NCBI RefSeq assembly: GCF_928381405.1 | Contig: NZ_CAKMSB010000002.1 | Span: 62,001 to 126,000, forward strand | Length of the DNA: 64,000 bases | Direction of reading: 5' to 3' | Source of the DNA: Rothia nasisuis | GTDB lineage: Bacteria; Actinomycetota; Actinomycetes; Actinomycetales; Micrococcaceae | Shown here: positions 36,899-47,092 of the stretch, piece after piece | Layout: each line of letters begins with the position of its first letter | Numbering within the stretch: the first letter of the stretch is position 1 | The notes under the pieces: generated by a model | The model's database searches: none | Told to the model about the DNA's origin: nothing | What the model saw: the letters and a program-made list of their open reading frames with translations, nothing else | Program-made: the position numbers and the translations under genes

Positions 36899-37471
36899 CT
36901 AGCGATTTATACCCATGAGACGAACAATCTCTTGGGCAGCTTCGTCTACTGTCTGGTTGACTACAGTGTGGTCAAATTCGGGTTCGGCGGCTAGCTCAAT
37001 CTTTGCGGTATCGAGGCGAGCCTCCTGCTCCTGAGGTGATTCAGTGCCACGGCCAGCAAGCCGTGAGACTAATTCATCCCAGCTCGGTGGTGCCAAGAAG
37101 ATGAGCTGGGCCTCGGGCATAGCATTGCGTACCTGACGGGCACCCTGCAGGTCAATTTCAAGTAGAACGTGCTTGCCGGCGTCCAGCTGCTTCTGCACCA
37201 TAGAGCGAATGGTGCCGTACTTATAGGAGTTGTGCACGGTAGCCCATTCCAGCATCTGGCGGTTCTCTACCATTGAGTCAAACTCTTCGTCTGATACGAA
37301 GTAGTAGTGGACGCCGTCCTCTTCGCCTGGGCGGGGGTCGCGAGTAGTGGCAGAAACAGAAAACCAAACCTGGGGGTAATGCTCACGGATGTAGGCCGAC
37401 ACAGTGCCCTTACCTACAGCGGTGGGGCCGGCAAGTACGGTGAGCATAGGAGCGGTTGTCTGTTCTGCCAT
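36899..37471 (-). CDS. gmk: Guanylate kinase
   Basis: Gmk phosphorylates GMP to GDP. The 190-residue protein has the P-loop GPTAVGKGT (15-23), the GMP-binding [20 protein letters not shown] (about 42-61) and the lid region with [12 protein letters not shown]. It lies nine bases after mihF, an actinobacterial signature pairing. TAGGGT lies six bases before the ATG, overlapping the mihF stop, so an internal leaderless promoter is possible. It ends at a strong hairpin. Confidence 0.97.
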   Translation of the reverse strand: MAEQTTAPMLTVLAGPTAVGKGTVSAYIREHYPQVWFSVSATTRDPRPGEEDGVHYYFVSDEEFDSMVENRQMLEWATVHNSYKYGTIRSMVQKQLDAGKHVLLEIDLQGARQVRNAMPEAQLIFLAPPSWDELVSRLAGRGTESPQEQEARLDTAKIELAAEPEFDHTVVNQTVDEAAQEIVRLMGINR

Positions 37472-37480
37472 GGTTCTACC

Positions 37481-37795
37481 CTATCGGTCGAGAAGGTTAA
37501 TCAAAGCCTTACGCTGGTGGATTCCAAGACCACGCAAACGACGTGAGGCTGCGATGTTAAGTTCGTTCAAGATGTTTTCGGTCCGAACCTCACCCACACC
37601 CGGCAGGGAAGTGAGCAGGTCAGTTACCTTAAGTCTAGCGATTGCTTCATCGCTTTCGGAACGCTTGAGAACTTCAGCGATGGTGATTTTCTTGTTCTTC
37701 ACGGCATCTTTGACTTCAGCGCGGGCAACTCGGGCTTTCTTGGCCTTTTCGCGGGCTGCGGCGCGCTGTTCTTCGGTGAGGGGCTTAAGAGGCAT
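37481..37795 (-). CDS. mihF: Actinobacterial integration host factor
   Basis: mIHF is a nucleoid protein found only in actinobacteria; it is a single-chain, helical DNA binder unrelated to E. coli IHF. The 104-residue protein has a basic N-terminal helix (about 8-35) and the helix-two-turn-helix core with LLTSLPGVGEVRTENILNEL (about 60-79) and RRLRGLGIHQRKALI. AGAAGGAT lies upstream of the ATG. The gene is close-packed with gmk. Confidence 0.95.
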   Translation of the reverse strand: MPLKPLTEEQRAAAREKAKKARVARAEVKDAVKNKKITIAEVLKRSESDEAIARLKVTDLLTSLPGVGEVRTENILNELNIAASRRLRGLGIHQRKALINLLDR

Positions 37796-37893
37796 ATTTA
37801 GATCCTTCTGTGCGAGAAGCCGGGTTCGGCTTGTAATTGAGTAGTGTTGGGAGAACGCACCTGAGGTAAAACAAAGGTTTGCTCACCTCTATT

Positions 37894-37902
37894 GGGGGGG
37901 GG
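37894..37902. repeat. Run of nine G residues upstream of mihF
   Basis: A G9 homopolymer (C9 on the coding strand of mihF) lies about 100 bases upstream of the mihF ATG in the pyrF-mihF gap. Such tracts can slip during replication. It could also be a sequencing artefact in length. Confidence 0.6.
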
Positions 37903-37990
37903 TGTGCGAACTTCTTGCGAACCAACACTTACAAAATAGCATGTCAGAAACAGTTAGGGAAGTATGTTACTGGTGAGTAACCAAATATTT

Positions 37991-38031
37991 AAAAGAAAAT
38001 GGTGAGATTCCTCCCAAAACCCCACCATTTT
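37991..38031 (-). terminator. pyrF terminator, end of the pyrimidine operon
   Basis: A nine-bp stem (aaaatggtg, 37996-38004, with 38023-38031) has an 18-base loop and is followed on the minus strand by CTTTT, a classical intrinsic terminator just beyond the pyrF stop. Confidence 0.75.
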
Positions 38032-38047
38032 TACCTGAAATTTATGC

Positions 38048-38890
38048 TTAGAGCGTGGTTACCAGCTGGTCACGTGCCCTTTTTGCTGTGTTACGTACAT
38101 TACCTACGTGCGGCCCGGCGGAAAGCACTCCGCGAGAGGAATTAACCAGTACCTGGCTCTCGATTCCAGCAAAGACCCGGTGCAGGTCTGCTGCCGTTGC
38201 CCCCTGGGCCCCATAACCGGGAGCCAGGATGGGGCCGTTGAAGGTTGATAAATCAATCTCTAGCGCCTTGATCGCATCACCGACCGTTGCGCCAATAACC
38301 AAGCCGGTAGGGCCCATGGCCTGCCAGGAGCAGGTCTCATTCTCGATGCGAGCCGCCTCAATAATGGACTTGGCAACAGAGCTGCTCCCACCCACATGCT
38401 GAACGCTCTTGCCCTCCGGGTTAGAGGTTAGAGCCAGCACAAAGATGCCCCGATTATTACGGTCTGCCAGGTCCAGGGCCGGGCGCAGGGACTCAAAACC
38501 CAGATAGGGGCTGAGGGTTACTGAGTCGGTACCCAAAGGTGAAGTCTCCCCCAGCCAGGCGTCCGCATAGGCGGCCATCGTGGAGCCAATATCGCCGCGC
38601 TTGGCGTCGGCAACCACCAGCACGCCAGCGTCCGCAGCATCCCGCTGCAGTTGCTCCAGAGCAGCTAAGCCCGCCGAGCCGTGGCGTTCAAAGAGTGCCA
38701 CCTGGGGCTTGAGGGCGGCGGCCACCGGGCCGCAGGCTTCAAGCACGGCCGAGGCAAAGGTGCTTAAGGACGCCGCCGCATCGGGTAGCCCCCACGCCTC
38801 AAGCAGGGCGGGGTGGGGGTCAATTCCCACGCACAGGGGCCCCTTCTCCCCCATGGCCGCAGCCAGGCGATCACCAAAACCGCGTGACAT
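38048..38890 (-). CDS. pyrF: Orotidine 5'-phosphate decarboxylase (actinobacterial type)
   Basis: PyrF decarboxylates OMP to UMP, the last step of the pathway. The 280-residue length and the motif VVADAKRGDIGSTMAAYADA (about 95-114), holding the catalytic Lys and Asp residues, mark the longer type used in mycobacteria. GPLCVGIDPH near the start and LAPGYGAQG near the end bind the nucleotide. The ATG shares one base with the carB stop (TAATG), so translation is coupled. pyrE is not in the window. Confidence 0.96.
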   Translation of the reverse strand: MSRGFGDRLAAAMGEKGPLCVGIDPHPALLEAWGLPDAAASLSTFASAVLEACGPVAAALKPQVALFERHGSAGLAALEQLQRDAADAGVLVVADAKRGDIGSTMAAYADAWLGETSPLGTDSVTLSPYLGFESLRPALDLADRNNRGIFVLALTSNPEGKSVQHVGGSSSVAKSIIEAARIENETCSWQAMGPTGLVIGATVGDAIKALEIDLSTFNGPILAPGYGAQGATAADLHRVFAGIESQVLVNSSRGVLSAGPHVGNVRNTAKRARDQLVTTL

Positions 38891-41800
38891 TAGGCCTCCC
38901 GCGCTTCCAGGGCAGCTTCAATTGAAGCACCGTGTTCCTGCAGGCTCATCACATCCCAGCTGTATTCGCGCAGTGCGTTGATACCCTGAACTGCGGCACC
39001 GAACTCAGAGACGGTGGTCATCACGGGGCAGCCCACCGAGGTGGCTGCTGCCCGAATTTCATAGCCATCACCGCGAGCCTGACCGCCAGAGGGAGTGTTG
39101 AAAATCAGGTCGATGTCGCCATCGCGTATCATGTCGACGATAGAACGCTCCCCCTCCTTGGTCTCTGCAATCTTGGGGACCACCAGCGACTCAACCCCGT
39201 TACGGCGTAGCACATCAGCGGTACCGCCGGTGGAGACTATCTCAAAGCCCAGCTGCTGCAACATCTTCACGTAGATAATCGAATTGCGCTTATCGCGGTT
39301 GGCAACCGAGACGAAGACCTTGCCCTCGGTCGGCAGCTTGGAACCAGCCGATGCTTCGGCCTTGGCAAAGGCAGTGTCGAAGTGGCGATCCAGGCCCATG
39401 ACCTCGCCGGTGGAGCGCATTTCTGGGCCGAGCAGGGAGTCAACCACAACGCCCTCAGGGGTGCGGAAGCGGCTAAAGGGCAGCACAGCTTCCTTGACAG
39501 CAATAGCGGTCTCAGCGGGCAGAGTGGCGCCATCCATGTTAACAGGCAGGTAGTCTTCGCCCTTGAGATCGGCAAGGGACTTGCCGGTACCAATGAGGGC
39601 AGCTGCCTTAGCCAGCTGCACACCGGTTGCCTTAGAGACAAAGGGCACGGTGCGAGAGGCACGGGGGTTAGCCTCAATCACGTAGAGAATCTCTGAAGCT
39701 ACAGCGAACTGAATGTTAATCAGACCGCGCACGCCCACACCGGCGGCAATCTTGTAGGTCGCCTCCTTGACCTGCTCGATGACATCCGGGCCCAGGGTAA
39801 TGGGAGGCAGGGTGCAGGCGGAGTCACCCGAGTGAATACCGGCCTCTTCGATGTGCTCCATGACGCCGCCCAGGTAGAGCTCTTCACCGTCAAAGAGGGC
39901 ATCAACGTCAATTTCAACGGCGTCTTCGAGGAACTTATCAATGAGAGCGGGTTGGGAGGGGGAAACCTCGGTTGCGTTCTCTAGGTAGCGGGCCAGCTGG
40001 GCTTCTGAGTAGACAATTTCCATGCCGCGGCCGCCCAGCACGTAAGAGGGGCGTACCAGCACGGGGTAGCCGATCTCGTCCGCAATCTTCTTGGCATTCT
40101 CGAAGGTGTAGGCGGTGCCGTTCTTGGGAGAAAGCAAACCAGCTTCTTCGAGCACCCGGGAGAATTCGCCGCGGTCCTCAGCCAGGTCGATCGCCTCGGG
40201 TGAGGTACCCAGAATCGGGATACCGGCTACCTTAAGTTCCTGAGCAAGCTTGAGCGGGGTCTGACCACCGAGCTGAACGAAGACGCCCAGCAGGCCACCG
40301 GTACGGCGCTCGGCCTCAACAATTTCAAGCACATCTTCTAGGGTGAGGGGCTCAAAATAGAGGCGGGTTGAGATGTCGTAGTCGGTAGATACGGTCTCGG
40401 GGTTGCAGTTGACCATCACGGTCTCATAGCCGGCTTCACGCAACACCATGGAGGCGTGAACACAGGAGTAGTCAAATTCGATACCCTGACCGATTCGGTT
40501 GGGGCCGGAACCCAGAATCATGATGGAGGGCTTCTCATGGTGGGCTACCTCGTCCTCCTGGTCGTAGGAGGAGTAGTGGTAGGGGGTGAAGGCCTCAAAC
40601 TCGGCGGCGCAGGTATCAACGGTCTTGAAGACGGGGCGGATGTTCAGGGCGTGGCGGATACCGCGCACTACTGCCTCGTTCATGCCCAGAATCTCACCAA
40701 TCTGGGCGTCGGAGAAACCGTGACGCTTGGCCAGGCGCAGGGTGCGCTCGTCCAAGGTCTTGGAGGCAGCGATTTCTGCGGCTACCTCGTTGAGTAGCAC
40801 CAGCTGATCCAGGAACCAGGGGTCGATGGCGGTTGCCTCGTACATCTCTTCAACAGTGGCACCTGCCAGCAGGGCTCGCTGTACCTGGAAGATGCGGTTA
40901 GTGGTCGCGGTCTTGGTCTGCTCAATCAGGGCAGCCAGCTGGTCTGCGCCCAGCTCGGGGTTGTCGAAACGGAAGGTTGAGCCCTTCTGCTCCATAGAGC
41001 GCATGGCCTTCTGCAGGGCCTCGGTGAAGTTACGGCCCAGGGCCATGGCCTCACCTACTGACTTCATGGTGGTGGTCAGGGTGGGGTCTGCCGCGGGGAA
41101 CTTTTCAAAGGCAAAGCGGGGTACCTTGACCACAACATAGTCGAGGGTGGGCTCGAAGGAGGCCGGGGTCTTCTGGGTGATATCGTTGGGAATTTCATCC
41201 AGAGTGTAGCCCAGGGAGAGCTTGGTAGCGATCTTGGCAATGGGAAAACCGGTTGCCTTAGAGGCCAGAGCGGACGAGCGGGAGACACGGGGGTTCATCT
41301 CAATGACGATGACGCGGCCGGTTGCCGGGTCGATAGCGAACTGGATGTTGCAGCCACCGGTATCGACGCCAACTTCGCGAATCACGTTGATAGCGATGTC
41401 GCGTAGCTTCTGGTACTCGCGGTCGGTTAGGGTCAGAGCAGGGGCTACGGTGATGGAGTCGCCGGTGTGCACACCTACGGGGTCGAAGTTTTCGATGGAG
41501 CAGACGACAACCACGTTGTCGTTCTTATCTCGCATCATTTCCAGTTCGTATTCCTTCCAGCCCAGGATGGATTCTTCGAGCAGAACCTCGCTGGTGGGGC
41601 TGTACTGGATACCGGCACCTGCGATGCGGTGCAGGTCTTCTTCGTTGTAGGCCATACCCGAGCCCAGGCCGCCCATAGTGAAGGAGGGGCGCACTACCAT
41701 GGGGTAGCCCAGTTCCTTGGCGGCTTCGAGGGCTTCGTCCATGGTGTGGACGATGACGGAGCGGGCAGACTCGCCACCGGCACGTTCGACAACCCCCTTG

Positions 41801-42195
41801 AAGGCCTCGCGGTCTTCGCCCAGGTTGATGGCTTCGATGTTGGCACCGATCAGCTCAACCCCGTATCTATCGAGAATGCCCTGCTCATCGAGGGCGATAG
41901 CGGCGTTGAGGGCGGTCTGACCACCGAGGGTGGGCAGAATGGCGTCCGGCTTTTCCTTGGCGATAATCTTTTCGATGACCTCGGGGGTAATCGGTTCGAT
42001 GTAGGTGGCATCGGCAAACTCGGGGTCGGTCATGATAGTGGCCGGGTTGGAGTTGACCAGAATAACGCGCACGCCTTCTTCCTTGAGCACGCGTAGGGCC
42101 TGGGTGCCCGAGTAGTCGAATTCGGCGGCCTGACCAATGACAATCGGGCCGGAACCTATGACGAGAATTGAGTTGAGATCGTTACGCTTGGGCAT
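38890..42195 (-). CDS. carB: Carbamoyl-phosphate synthase large subunit
   Basis: CarB makes carbamoyl phosphate from bicarbonate, two ATP and ammonia delivered by CarA; it feeds both pyrimidine and arginine synthesis. The 1101-residue protein has two ATP-grasp halves, each opened by a GSGPxxIGQ motif ([16 protein letters not shown] and [16 protein letters not shown]), an oligomerisation domain between, and a C-terminal methylglyoxal synthase-like regulatory domain (about 950-1090, [15 protein letters not shown]) where UMP and ornithine act in other species. It follows carA by 12 bases. Confidence 0.97.
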   Translation of the reverse strand: MPKRNDLNSILVIGSGPIVIGQAAEFDYSGTQALRVLKEEGVRVILVNSNPATIMTDPEFADATYIEPITPEVIEKIIAKEKPDAILPTLGGQTALNAAIALDEQGILDRYGVELIGANIEAINLGEDREAFKGVVERAGGESARSVIVHTMDEALEAAKELGYPMVVRPSFTMGGLGSGMAYNEEDLHRIAGAGIQYSPTSEVLLEESILGWKEYELEMMRDKNDNVVVVCSIENFDPVGVHTGDSITVAPALTLTDREYQKLRDIAINVIREVGVDTGGCNIQFAIDPATGRVIVIEMNPRVSRSSALASKATGFPIAKIATKLSLGYTLDEIPNDITQKTPASFEPTLDYVVVKVPRFAFEKFPAADPTLTTTMKSVGEAMALGRNFTEALQKAMRSMEQKGSTFRFDNPELGADQLAALIEQTKTATTNRIFQVQRALLAGATVEEMYEATAIDPWFLDQLVLLNEVAAEIAASKTLDERTLRLAKRHGFSDAQIGEILGMNEAVVRGIRHALNIRPVFKTVDTCAAEFEAFTPYHYSSYDQEDEVAHHEKPSIMILGSGPNRIGQGIEFDYSCVHASMVLREAGYETVMVNCNPETVSTDYDISTRLYFEPLTLEDVLEIVEAERRTGGLLGVFVQLGGQTPLKLAQELKVAGIPILGTSPEAIDLAEDRGEFSRVLEEAGLLSPKNGTAYTFENAKKIADEIGYPVLVRPSYVLGGRGMEIVYSEAQLARYLENATEVSPSQPALIDKFLEDAVEIDVDALFDGEELYLGGVMEHIEEAGIHSGDSACTLPPITLGPDVIEQVKEATYKIAAGVGVRGLINIQFAVASEILYVIEANPRASRTVPFVSKATGVQLAKAAALIGTGKSLADLKGEDYLPVNMDGATLPAETAIAVKEAVLPFSRFRTPEGVVVDSLLGPEMRSTGEVMGLDRHFDTAFAKAEASAGSKLPTEGKVFVSVANRDKRNSIIYVKMLQQLGFEIVSTGGTADVLRRNGVESLVVPKIAETKEGERSIVDMIRDGDIDLIFNTPSGGQARGDGYEIRAAATSVGCPVMTTVSEFGAAVQGINALREYSWDVMSLQEHGASIEAALEAREA

Positions 42196-42207
42196 GGTTC
42201 GGTGTCC

Positions 42208-43380
42208 TTAGTTCTTCTTCTCGAGCATGAGGTCGATGAAACGGTCAAAGAGGTAGGCAGCGTCATGAGGTCCTGCGGCTGCCTCGGGGTGGTACTGCAC
42301 GGAGAAAGCAGGAATATCAAGGCAGCGCAGCCCCTCGACTACCCGGTCGTTGAGTCCTACGTGGGAAACTTCGACGCGACCGAATTCAGCATTGGGTGCG
42401 GTGACGGCTCCATCAAGGGGGGCGTCTACGGCGAAGCCGTGGTTCTGGGCGGTGATTTCTACCTTGCCTGTGGTGCGGTCCATGACGGGCTGGTTGATGC
42501 CGCGGTGACCGAAAGGCAGCTTGTAGGTGCCAAATCCCAGTGCCCGGCCCAGTAGCTGGTTGCCAAAGCAGATGCCGAAGAAGGGGGTGCCGGTACGCAG
42601 CACTGACCGGAGTAGCTGAACCTGGTCGTCCGCAGTCGCGGGGTCGCCGGGCCCGTTGGAGAAGAAGACCCCGTCGGGGTTCAGGGCGGTGATGTCCTCC
42701 AAGGCGGCGGTTGCGGGCAGTACGTGCACGCGGACGCCGCGCTCGGCAAAGCGCTTAGGAGTCATGGCCTTGATGCCCAGGTCGAGGGCAACTAGGGTGG
42801 CTTTAATCTCTCCCTCCCACCCATGGTCAGCAGGCTCTACAACGTAGGCTTCCTCGATAGACACCGAGTCAGCTAGCTTCTGGCCCTTCATTTCTGCTGA
42901 GGCCTGGACTTTTGCTACGAGTTCAGCTACAGGAAGTTCAGCCTCAGCGCCGGTGAAGATGCCGGCACGCATGGCACCGGCGCTACGCAGGTGGCGGGTA
43001 AGGGCGCGGGTGTCGATACCCTGAATGCCAACAATCCCCTGTTCGACCAGTTCGTCATCGAGTGAACGCTCAGAACGCCAGTTAGAGGGGCGGCGGGCGG
43101 CATCACGTACAGCATAACCGGCAACCCAAATTTTGCGGGACTCGGCGTCCTCGTCATTTACCCCGGTATTACCGATGTGGGGCGCAGTCTGCACGACAAT
43201 CTGACCGGCATAGGAGGGGTCTGTCAGAGTTTCCTGGTAACCGGTCATACCGGTGGAGAAAACCGCTTCGCCCAGGGTACAGCCACGAGCTCCGTAGCTT
43301 TCACCGCGATAGTAGGTGCCATCTTCAAGGACCAGGATGGCGGCATTCTGGGTAGAGTCTAGGTGGAACAATTCACACAC
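42208..43380 (-). CDS. carA: Carbamoyl-phosphate synthase small subunit
   Basis: CarA hydrolyses glutamine and channels ammonia to CarB. The 390-residue protein has the N-terminal CarA domain ([31 protein letters not shown]) and the class I glutamine amidotransferase domain with the nucleophile in [12 protein letters not shown] and the catalytic His-Glu pair in [12 protein letters not shown]. The GTG start at 43380 has AGGAA directly adjacent, so a TTG nine bases downstream, better spaced from that site, may be used instead; the difference is three residues. Confidence 0.96.
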   Translation of the reverse strand: MCELFHLDSTQNAAILVLEDGTYYRGESYGARGCTLGEAVFSTGMTGYQETLTDPSYAGQIVVQTAPHIGNTGVNDEDAESRKIWVAGYAVRDAARRPSNWRSERSLDDELVEQGIVGIQGIDTRALTRHLRSAGAMRAGIFTGAEAELPVAELVAKVQASAEMKGQKLADSVSIEEAYVVEPADHGWEGEIKATLVALDLGIKAMTPKRFAERGVRVHVLPATAALEDITALNPDGVFFSNGPGDPATADDQVQLLRSVLRTGTPFFGICFGNQLLGRALGFGTYKLPFGHRGINQPVMDRTTGKVEITAQNHGFAVDAPLDGAVTAPNAEFGRVEVSHVGLNDRVVEGLRCLDIPAFSVQYHPEAAAGPHDAAYLFDRFIDLMLEKKN

Positions 43381-43418
43381 TTCCTGTGGGTTGGTTCGCC
43401 GGTGAACCGGCGGAAAAC

Positions 43419-43943
43419 TTAGGGGTGGGCTGGTAGCTGGTCAGCTGCGGCGGGTGCTATGTGGTGAAGGGCTTGAGTGAGGGACGCCTTGTCGGCAGCG
43501 AACTGGGTGCGGAAGCCGGTATCGACCGGGGTGCCTGCCAGCGACCATGTGACGACCACCAGGCCGTCCTTTTCTACGAACTTGCCACTCATACCGGCTT
43601 CGGTGCGCACAGCAAGAATATCGGTAGCGGGAATAAAGACGTCTTCGGCCCCATCACGGGCAATAATGGCAGCGTCGTCAAAGATGAAGAAGGTGCCAGT
43701 GGCCTTCACGCCCAGGGTATGGGTGGCGATGCGATCGAGCCAGTCTCCCATAGCGGTGGTGGCAATATACACACCTGGAACGGCCAGGGCTGACTCGGCA
43801 TCCTCATACTGATTCGGAACCGGTGCCAGCTCCCCCACCCCTGCCTGACGGGTTTGGCGGCCACGCCAGCCCCTGCGCATAGCCCAGAAAATCAGGACGC
43901 AGAGCAGAGCAAGAATCAGGGTGGGTATCAGCTTGTCAGTCAC
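43419..43943 (-). CDS. Membrane-anchored PH-like domain protein in the pyrimidine operon
   Basis: A 174-residue protein with one N-terminal membrane helix (about 5-22) and a basic stop-transfer ([11 protein letters not shown]). The rest (about 50-165) is a beta-rich bacterial PH-like domain. A homologous gene occupies the same place between pyrC and carA in mycobacteria and other actinobacteria, where it is annotated only as a membrane or exported protein. The start is a GTG with GGAGAA six bases upstream. Synteny suggests a link to pyrimidine synthesis or to its membrane association, but no function is known. Confidence 0.8.
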   Translation of the reverse strand: MTDKLIPTLILALLCVLIFWAMRRGWRGRQTRQAGVGELAPVPNQYEDAESALAVPGVYIATTAMGDWLDRIATHTLGVKATGTFFIFDDAAIIARDGAEDVFIPATDILAVRTEAGMSGKFVEKDGLVVVTWSLAGTPVDTGFRTQFAADKASLTQALHHIAPAAADQLPAHP

Positions 43944-43970
43944 GGGTTTCTCCTACCAGACGTGAGAGGT

Positions 43971-45281
43971 TTAGGACCGGTTTACGGGGGTGTTGAGTTT
44001 GCCGTCAAGCACTGTTGGGTGGCCGCCAAAGAAGGTAGCCACGACCGAACCGGGTACTTCGAGGCCTCGGTAGGGGTTATTCTTGCCCTTGGTGGCCTGA
44101 GTGGCAGGGTCGATGACGCGGACGGCTGAGGGATCAACCAGCACCAGGTGGGCGGGTTCGCCCTCTTCGAGCGGCCGCCCCTGATCAGCTGCCAACCCAA
44201 TCTCGGCGGGCCTGGTGCTCATGATGCGCGCAACATCAGACCAGGTGATGTACCCGGTATCGACCAGGGTCTTCTGAACGATGGACAGAGCCTGCTCCAG
44301 ACCGGTCATACCGTTGGCTGCACAGGCCCACTCGCAGTCTTTAGATTCAGCGGGATGGGGTGCATGGTCGGTACCGATAATGTCGATGATGCCGTCAGCA
44401 ACAGCCTGGCGCAGAGCCAGCACGTCCTCCTCGGTGCGCAGGGGCGGGTTGACCTTATACACGGGGTCATAGGTGCGTACCAGCTCATCGGTCAGGAGCA
44501 GGTGATGAGGGGTTACCTCAGCAGTCACCTCGATACCGCGCTCCTTAGCCCAGCGCACAATCTCAACCGACCCCTTGGTAGACAAGTGGCAGATGTGCAG
44601 GCGGGAGCCAACGTGCTCGGCCAGCAGAACGTCGCGGGCGATAATAGACTCCTCGGCTACTGCGGGCCAGCCAGCTAGGCCCAGCTCAGCCGATACCCTG
44701 CCCTCATTCATCTGAGCGCCCTCGGTCAGGCGGGGCTCCTGAGCGTGCTGGGCAATGACGCCTTTGAAGGTCTTCACGTATTCGAGGGCCCGGCGCATGA
44801 GGGCCGGGTCCCAGACACACATACCATCGTCAGAGAAGACACGCACCTGGGCGCGAGACTCCGCCATAGCACCAATCTCACTCAACCGCTCCCCCGCCAG
44901 GCCAACAGTCACAGCGCCAATGGGCTGCACCTTGACCCAGCCAGAATTCTTACCCAGCTCGTAGACCTGTTCCACCACACCTGCTGTATCTGCCACAGGG
45001 TTAGAGTTAGCCATCGCAAAGACTGCGGTGTAGCCGCCCAGGGCCGCCGCCCGGGTACCGGTTTCAACGGTCTCGGCATCTTCTTGACCGGGCTCGCGCA
45101 GGTGGGTGTGCAGATCAACCAACCCAGGCAAAGCGATTAGCCCTCCAGCCTCGATGACCTGTGCGGTGTCGTCCTGGAGGTTCTCACCAACCTGCGCAAT
45201 AAGCCCAGCGCTAATCAGGATATCGGCGGTTTTCTCGCCCAGCAGTGAGGCGCCCTTGATGAGGTACGCAGTTTCAGTCAT
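43971..45281 (-). CDS. pyrC: Dihydroorotase
   Basis: PyrC cyclises carbamoyl aspartate to dihydroorotate. The 436-residue amidohydrolase shows the metal-binding VDLHTHLREPG (about 55-65), further His ligands in IAQHAQEPRLTEGA and HICHLSTKGS, and the catalytic Asp in IGTDHAPH (about 301-308). Length and motifs fit the class I type. I chose the ATG at 45281 because AGAGAAG lies just upstream; an ATG at 45296 is in frame. It follows pyrB by 18 bases. Confidence 0.96.
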   Translation of the reverse strand: MTETAYLIKGASLLGEKTADILISAGLIAQVGENLQDDTAQVIEAGGLIALPGLVDLHTHLREPGQEDAETVETGTRAAALGGYTAVFAMANSNPVADTAGVVEQVYELGKNSGWVKVQPIGAVTVGLAGERLSEIGAMAESRAQVRVFSDDGMCVWDPALMRRALEYVKTFKGVIAQHAQEPRLTEGAQMNEGRVSAELGLAGWPAVAEESIIARDVLLAEHVGSRLHICHLSTKGSVEIVRWAKERGIEVTAEVTPHHLLLTDELVRTYDPVYKVNPPLRTEEDVLALRQAVADGIIDIIGTDHAPHPAESKDCEWACAANGMTGLEQALSIVQKTLVDTGYITWSDVARIMSTRPAEIGLAADQGRPLEEGEPAHLVLVDPSAVRVIDPATQATKGKNNPYRGLEVPGSVVATFFGGHPTVLDGKLNTPVNRS

Positions 45282-45299
45282 GTTCTTCTCTTTCATCGC

Positions 45300-46283
45300 T
45301 TAGATGCCGGGGTAAAAGTCGGCGGCAGAACCACCGGTCATGAGCAGGTAAAGCACAGCCATACGCACAGAGACACCGTTAGTGACCTGGCGCAGTACCC
45401 AGGAGCGGGGTGAGTCAGCAGCCTCAGCACAAATCTCGAGGCCTCGGTTCATCGGGCCCGGGTGCAAAATTGCGGTTTCGTGGCCCGCTGTATCAAGGGC
45501 GGAAAAACGCTCGGGCGTCAGCCCCCACAGGCGAGAGTATTCCTGAGATGACGGGAAAAAGGCTGAGTTCATGCGCTCCTTTTGAATACGGAGCATCATC
45601 ACCGCATCCACACCAGACTCGATGGCATCATCAAGACTGTAGTAGACCTCAGCAGGCCAGTGTGCAATGTCAACGGGTAGCAGGGTGGGAGGAGCAACAA
45701 ACTTTACAGCGGCCCCCAGGGTATGAAGTAACCAAAGGTTTGAACGCGCCACACGGGAGTGCAGAATATCCCCCACGATTGCCACACGCATACCTTCAAG
45801 GGTGAGCCCCCGGGTCGCTACGCCCTCGACCTGAGCCTTGAACTGGCGCAGAGTCATGGCATCCAGCAGGGCCTGGGTTGGGTGGGCATGGGTACCATCA
45901 CCAGCGTTGAGTACGGGAACATCAATCCAGGCGGTTTCTGCCAACCGTTGCGGAGCGCCCGAAGCCGAATGCCGAATGACGACAGCGTCGGCGTTAATAG
46001 CGGCCAAAGTCTGAGCGGTGTCTTTCAGCGACTCACCCTTTGATACCGAAGAACCCTTGGCTGAAAAGTTAATAATGTCGGCTGACAAGCGCTTTTCTGC
46101 GGCTTCAAAGGAAAGCCTCGTGCGGGTGGAGTCTTCAAAGAAGAGGTTGACCACGGTACGGCCCTGCAGTACGGGTAGCTTCTTAACCTCGCGCCTGCCA
46201 ACCTCGCCCATATAGTCGGCGGTGTCAAGAATGTTGAGGGCATCGCCCAGGGTCAGGTCTTTAGTGTCAAGTAAATGGCGCAC
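45300..46283 (-). CDS. pyrB: Aspartate carbamoyltransferase catalytic subunit
   Basis: PyrB joins carbamoyl phosphate and aspartate, the committed step. The 327-residue protein has [19 protein letters not shown] (carbamoyl phosphate site), [26 protein letters not shown] (about 139-153) and [12 protein letters not shown] chose the GTG at 46283, four bases after the pyrR stop with GGGGGAG eight bases upstream, so that the protein begins [10 protein letters not shown] as in the family. No regulatory subunit gene (pyrI) is present. Confidence 0.97.
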   Translation of the reverse strand: MRHLLDTKDLTLGDALNILDTADYMGEVGRREVKKLPVLQGRTVVNLFFEDSTRTRLSFEAAEKRLSADIINFSAKGSSVSKGESLKDTAQTLAAINADAVVIRHSASGAPQRLAETAWIDVPVLNAGDGTHAHPTQALLDAMTLRQFKAQVEGVATRGLTLEGMRVAIVGDILHSRVARSNLWLLHTLGAAVKFVAPPTLLPVDIAHWPAEVYYSLDDAIESGVDAVMMLRIQKERMNSAFFPSSQEYSRLWGLTPERFSALDTAGHETAILHPGPMNRGLEICAEAADSPRSWVLRQVTNGVSVRMAVLYLLMTGGSAADFYPGI

Positions 46284-46287
46284 GGAA

Positions 46288-46917
46288 CTACTCCCCCGAT
46301 TGCTGGTCGGTGATCTGGGCTGTCGCGTGTTCGGCTTGGGCAATGATGACGCGATCGCTGACCCCGTCAATGGATTCAAGGAGAACTTTGACTGCCTCGT
46401 CAGAGCTCGTGGGGAGGTTTTTACCCACATGATCTGCCCTGATGGGAAGTTGTCGGTGCCCCCGGTCAACCAAAACCGCAAGGCGGACTACAGCCGGGCG
46501 TCCGTAATCTTTCAGGGCGTCGAGGGCCGAACGAATCGTACGCCCGGAGTAAAGAACGTCGTCAACCAGTACGACTCTTTTGCCTTCCAGACCGGATGCC
46601 GGCAGGCGGGTGGGTTCGGGGGTTCGCCCGGGCTTAGTGCGTAGGTCATCCCGGTACATGGTGATATCAAGCTGCCCGAGAGAAAAAGCTGGGTCAAAGT
46701 CTGAGTCAGTCTGGGCAATCTTTGCCGCTAGACGCTGCGCTAAAGGAAAACCACGGCGCGGAATACCGAGAAGAACCAGGCCCTGGCTACCCTTGTTAGC
46801 CTCTAGAATTTCGTGGGCAATACGGGTAAGCGCACGCTCGATATCGGCTGCTTCGAGAATAGTCCGCTGGGTCGCATCTGATGCGCTGGGTGTGGGTACA
46901 CCGGTGGTATCGGTCAT
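46288..46917 (-). CDS. pyrR: Pyrimidine operon regulator PyrR / uracil phosphoribosyltransferase
   Basis: PyrR binds pyr mRNA when UMP is abundant and also has uracil phosphoribosyltransferase activity. The 209-residue protein has the PRPP motif [20 protein letters not shown] (about 114-133) and [19 protein letters not shown], which are diagnostic of PyrR. AAAGGAGG lies seven bases before the ATG and a PyrR-type RNA hairpin lies directly before it. pyrR heads the operon pyrR-pyrB-pyrC-bPH-carA-carB-pyrF. Confidence 0.97.
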   Translation of the reverse strand: MTDTTGVPTPSASDATQRTILEAADIERALTRIAHEILEANKGSQGLVLLGIPRRGFPLAQRLAAKIAQTDSDFDPAFSLGQLDITMYRDDLRTKPGRTPEPTRLPASGLEGKRVVLVDDVLYSGRTIRSALDALKDYGRPAVVRLAVLVDRGHRQLPIRADHVGKNLPTSSDEAVKVLLESIDGVSDRVIIAQAEHATAQITDQQSGE

Positions 46918-46924
46918 ATGCCGG

Positions 46925-46949
46925 CCTCCTTTCCCGCCTCACAGGACGG
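46925..46949 (-). promoter_or_regulatory. PyrR RNA-binding hairpin next to the pyrR ribosome binding site
   Basis: In the mRNA CCGUCC-UGUGA-GGCGG (46934-46949) folds with a bulged U and a five-base loop, the same architecture as the Bacillus binding loop CAGUCC-AGAGA-GGCUG. One base later comes the ribosome binding site AAAGGAGG (46925-46932). Binding would block translation initiation, as described for mycobacteria. There is no competing terminator before pyrR, which favours translational control. Confidence 0.8.
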
Positions 46950-47022
46950 ACTTAAAGGTTGCTGTCACCACACAATTTACCACGTCCACCCTCACGACGG
47001 CTAAATTTGAGACACATTTCAG

Positions 47023-47087
47023 TAGGTACCATCTAAGTCAGAAAAACCCACCTAGTTGGTGGGTTTTTCTGACTTAGATGGTACCTA
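47023..47087 (-). terminator. 30-bp perfect palindrome after nusB (repeat copy 1)
   Basis: Two 30-base arms (47023-47052 and 47058-47087) are perfectly complementary around a five-base loop. The core, AAAAACCCACC and GGTGGGTTTTT, is a bidirectional intrinsic terminator. The outer part carries TAGGTACCATCTAA at each end. It starts six bases beyond the nusB stop. A related copy follows aspS at 60787-60839. Confidence 0.85.
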
Positions 47088-47092
47088 TGGGT

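Noticed and set aside
41467-42096. Plus-strand open frame of 209 codons opposite carB
   Set aside because: It is a shadow of carB with Gly/Val-rich antisense composition.
47023-47087. An insertion sequence at the 30-bp palindrome
   Set aside because: The arms are only five bases apart and enclose no gene; a terminator-like repeat fits better.
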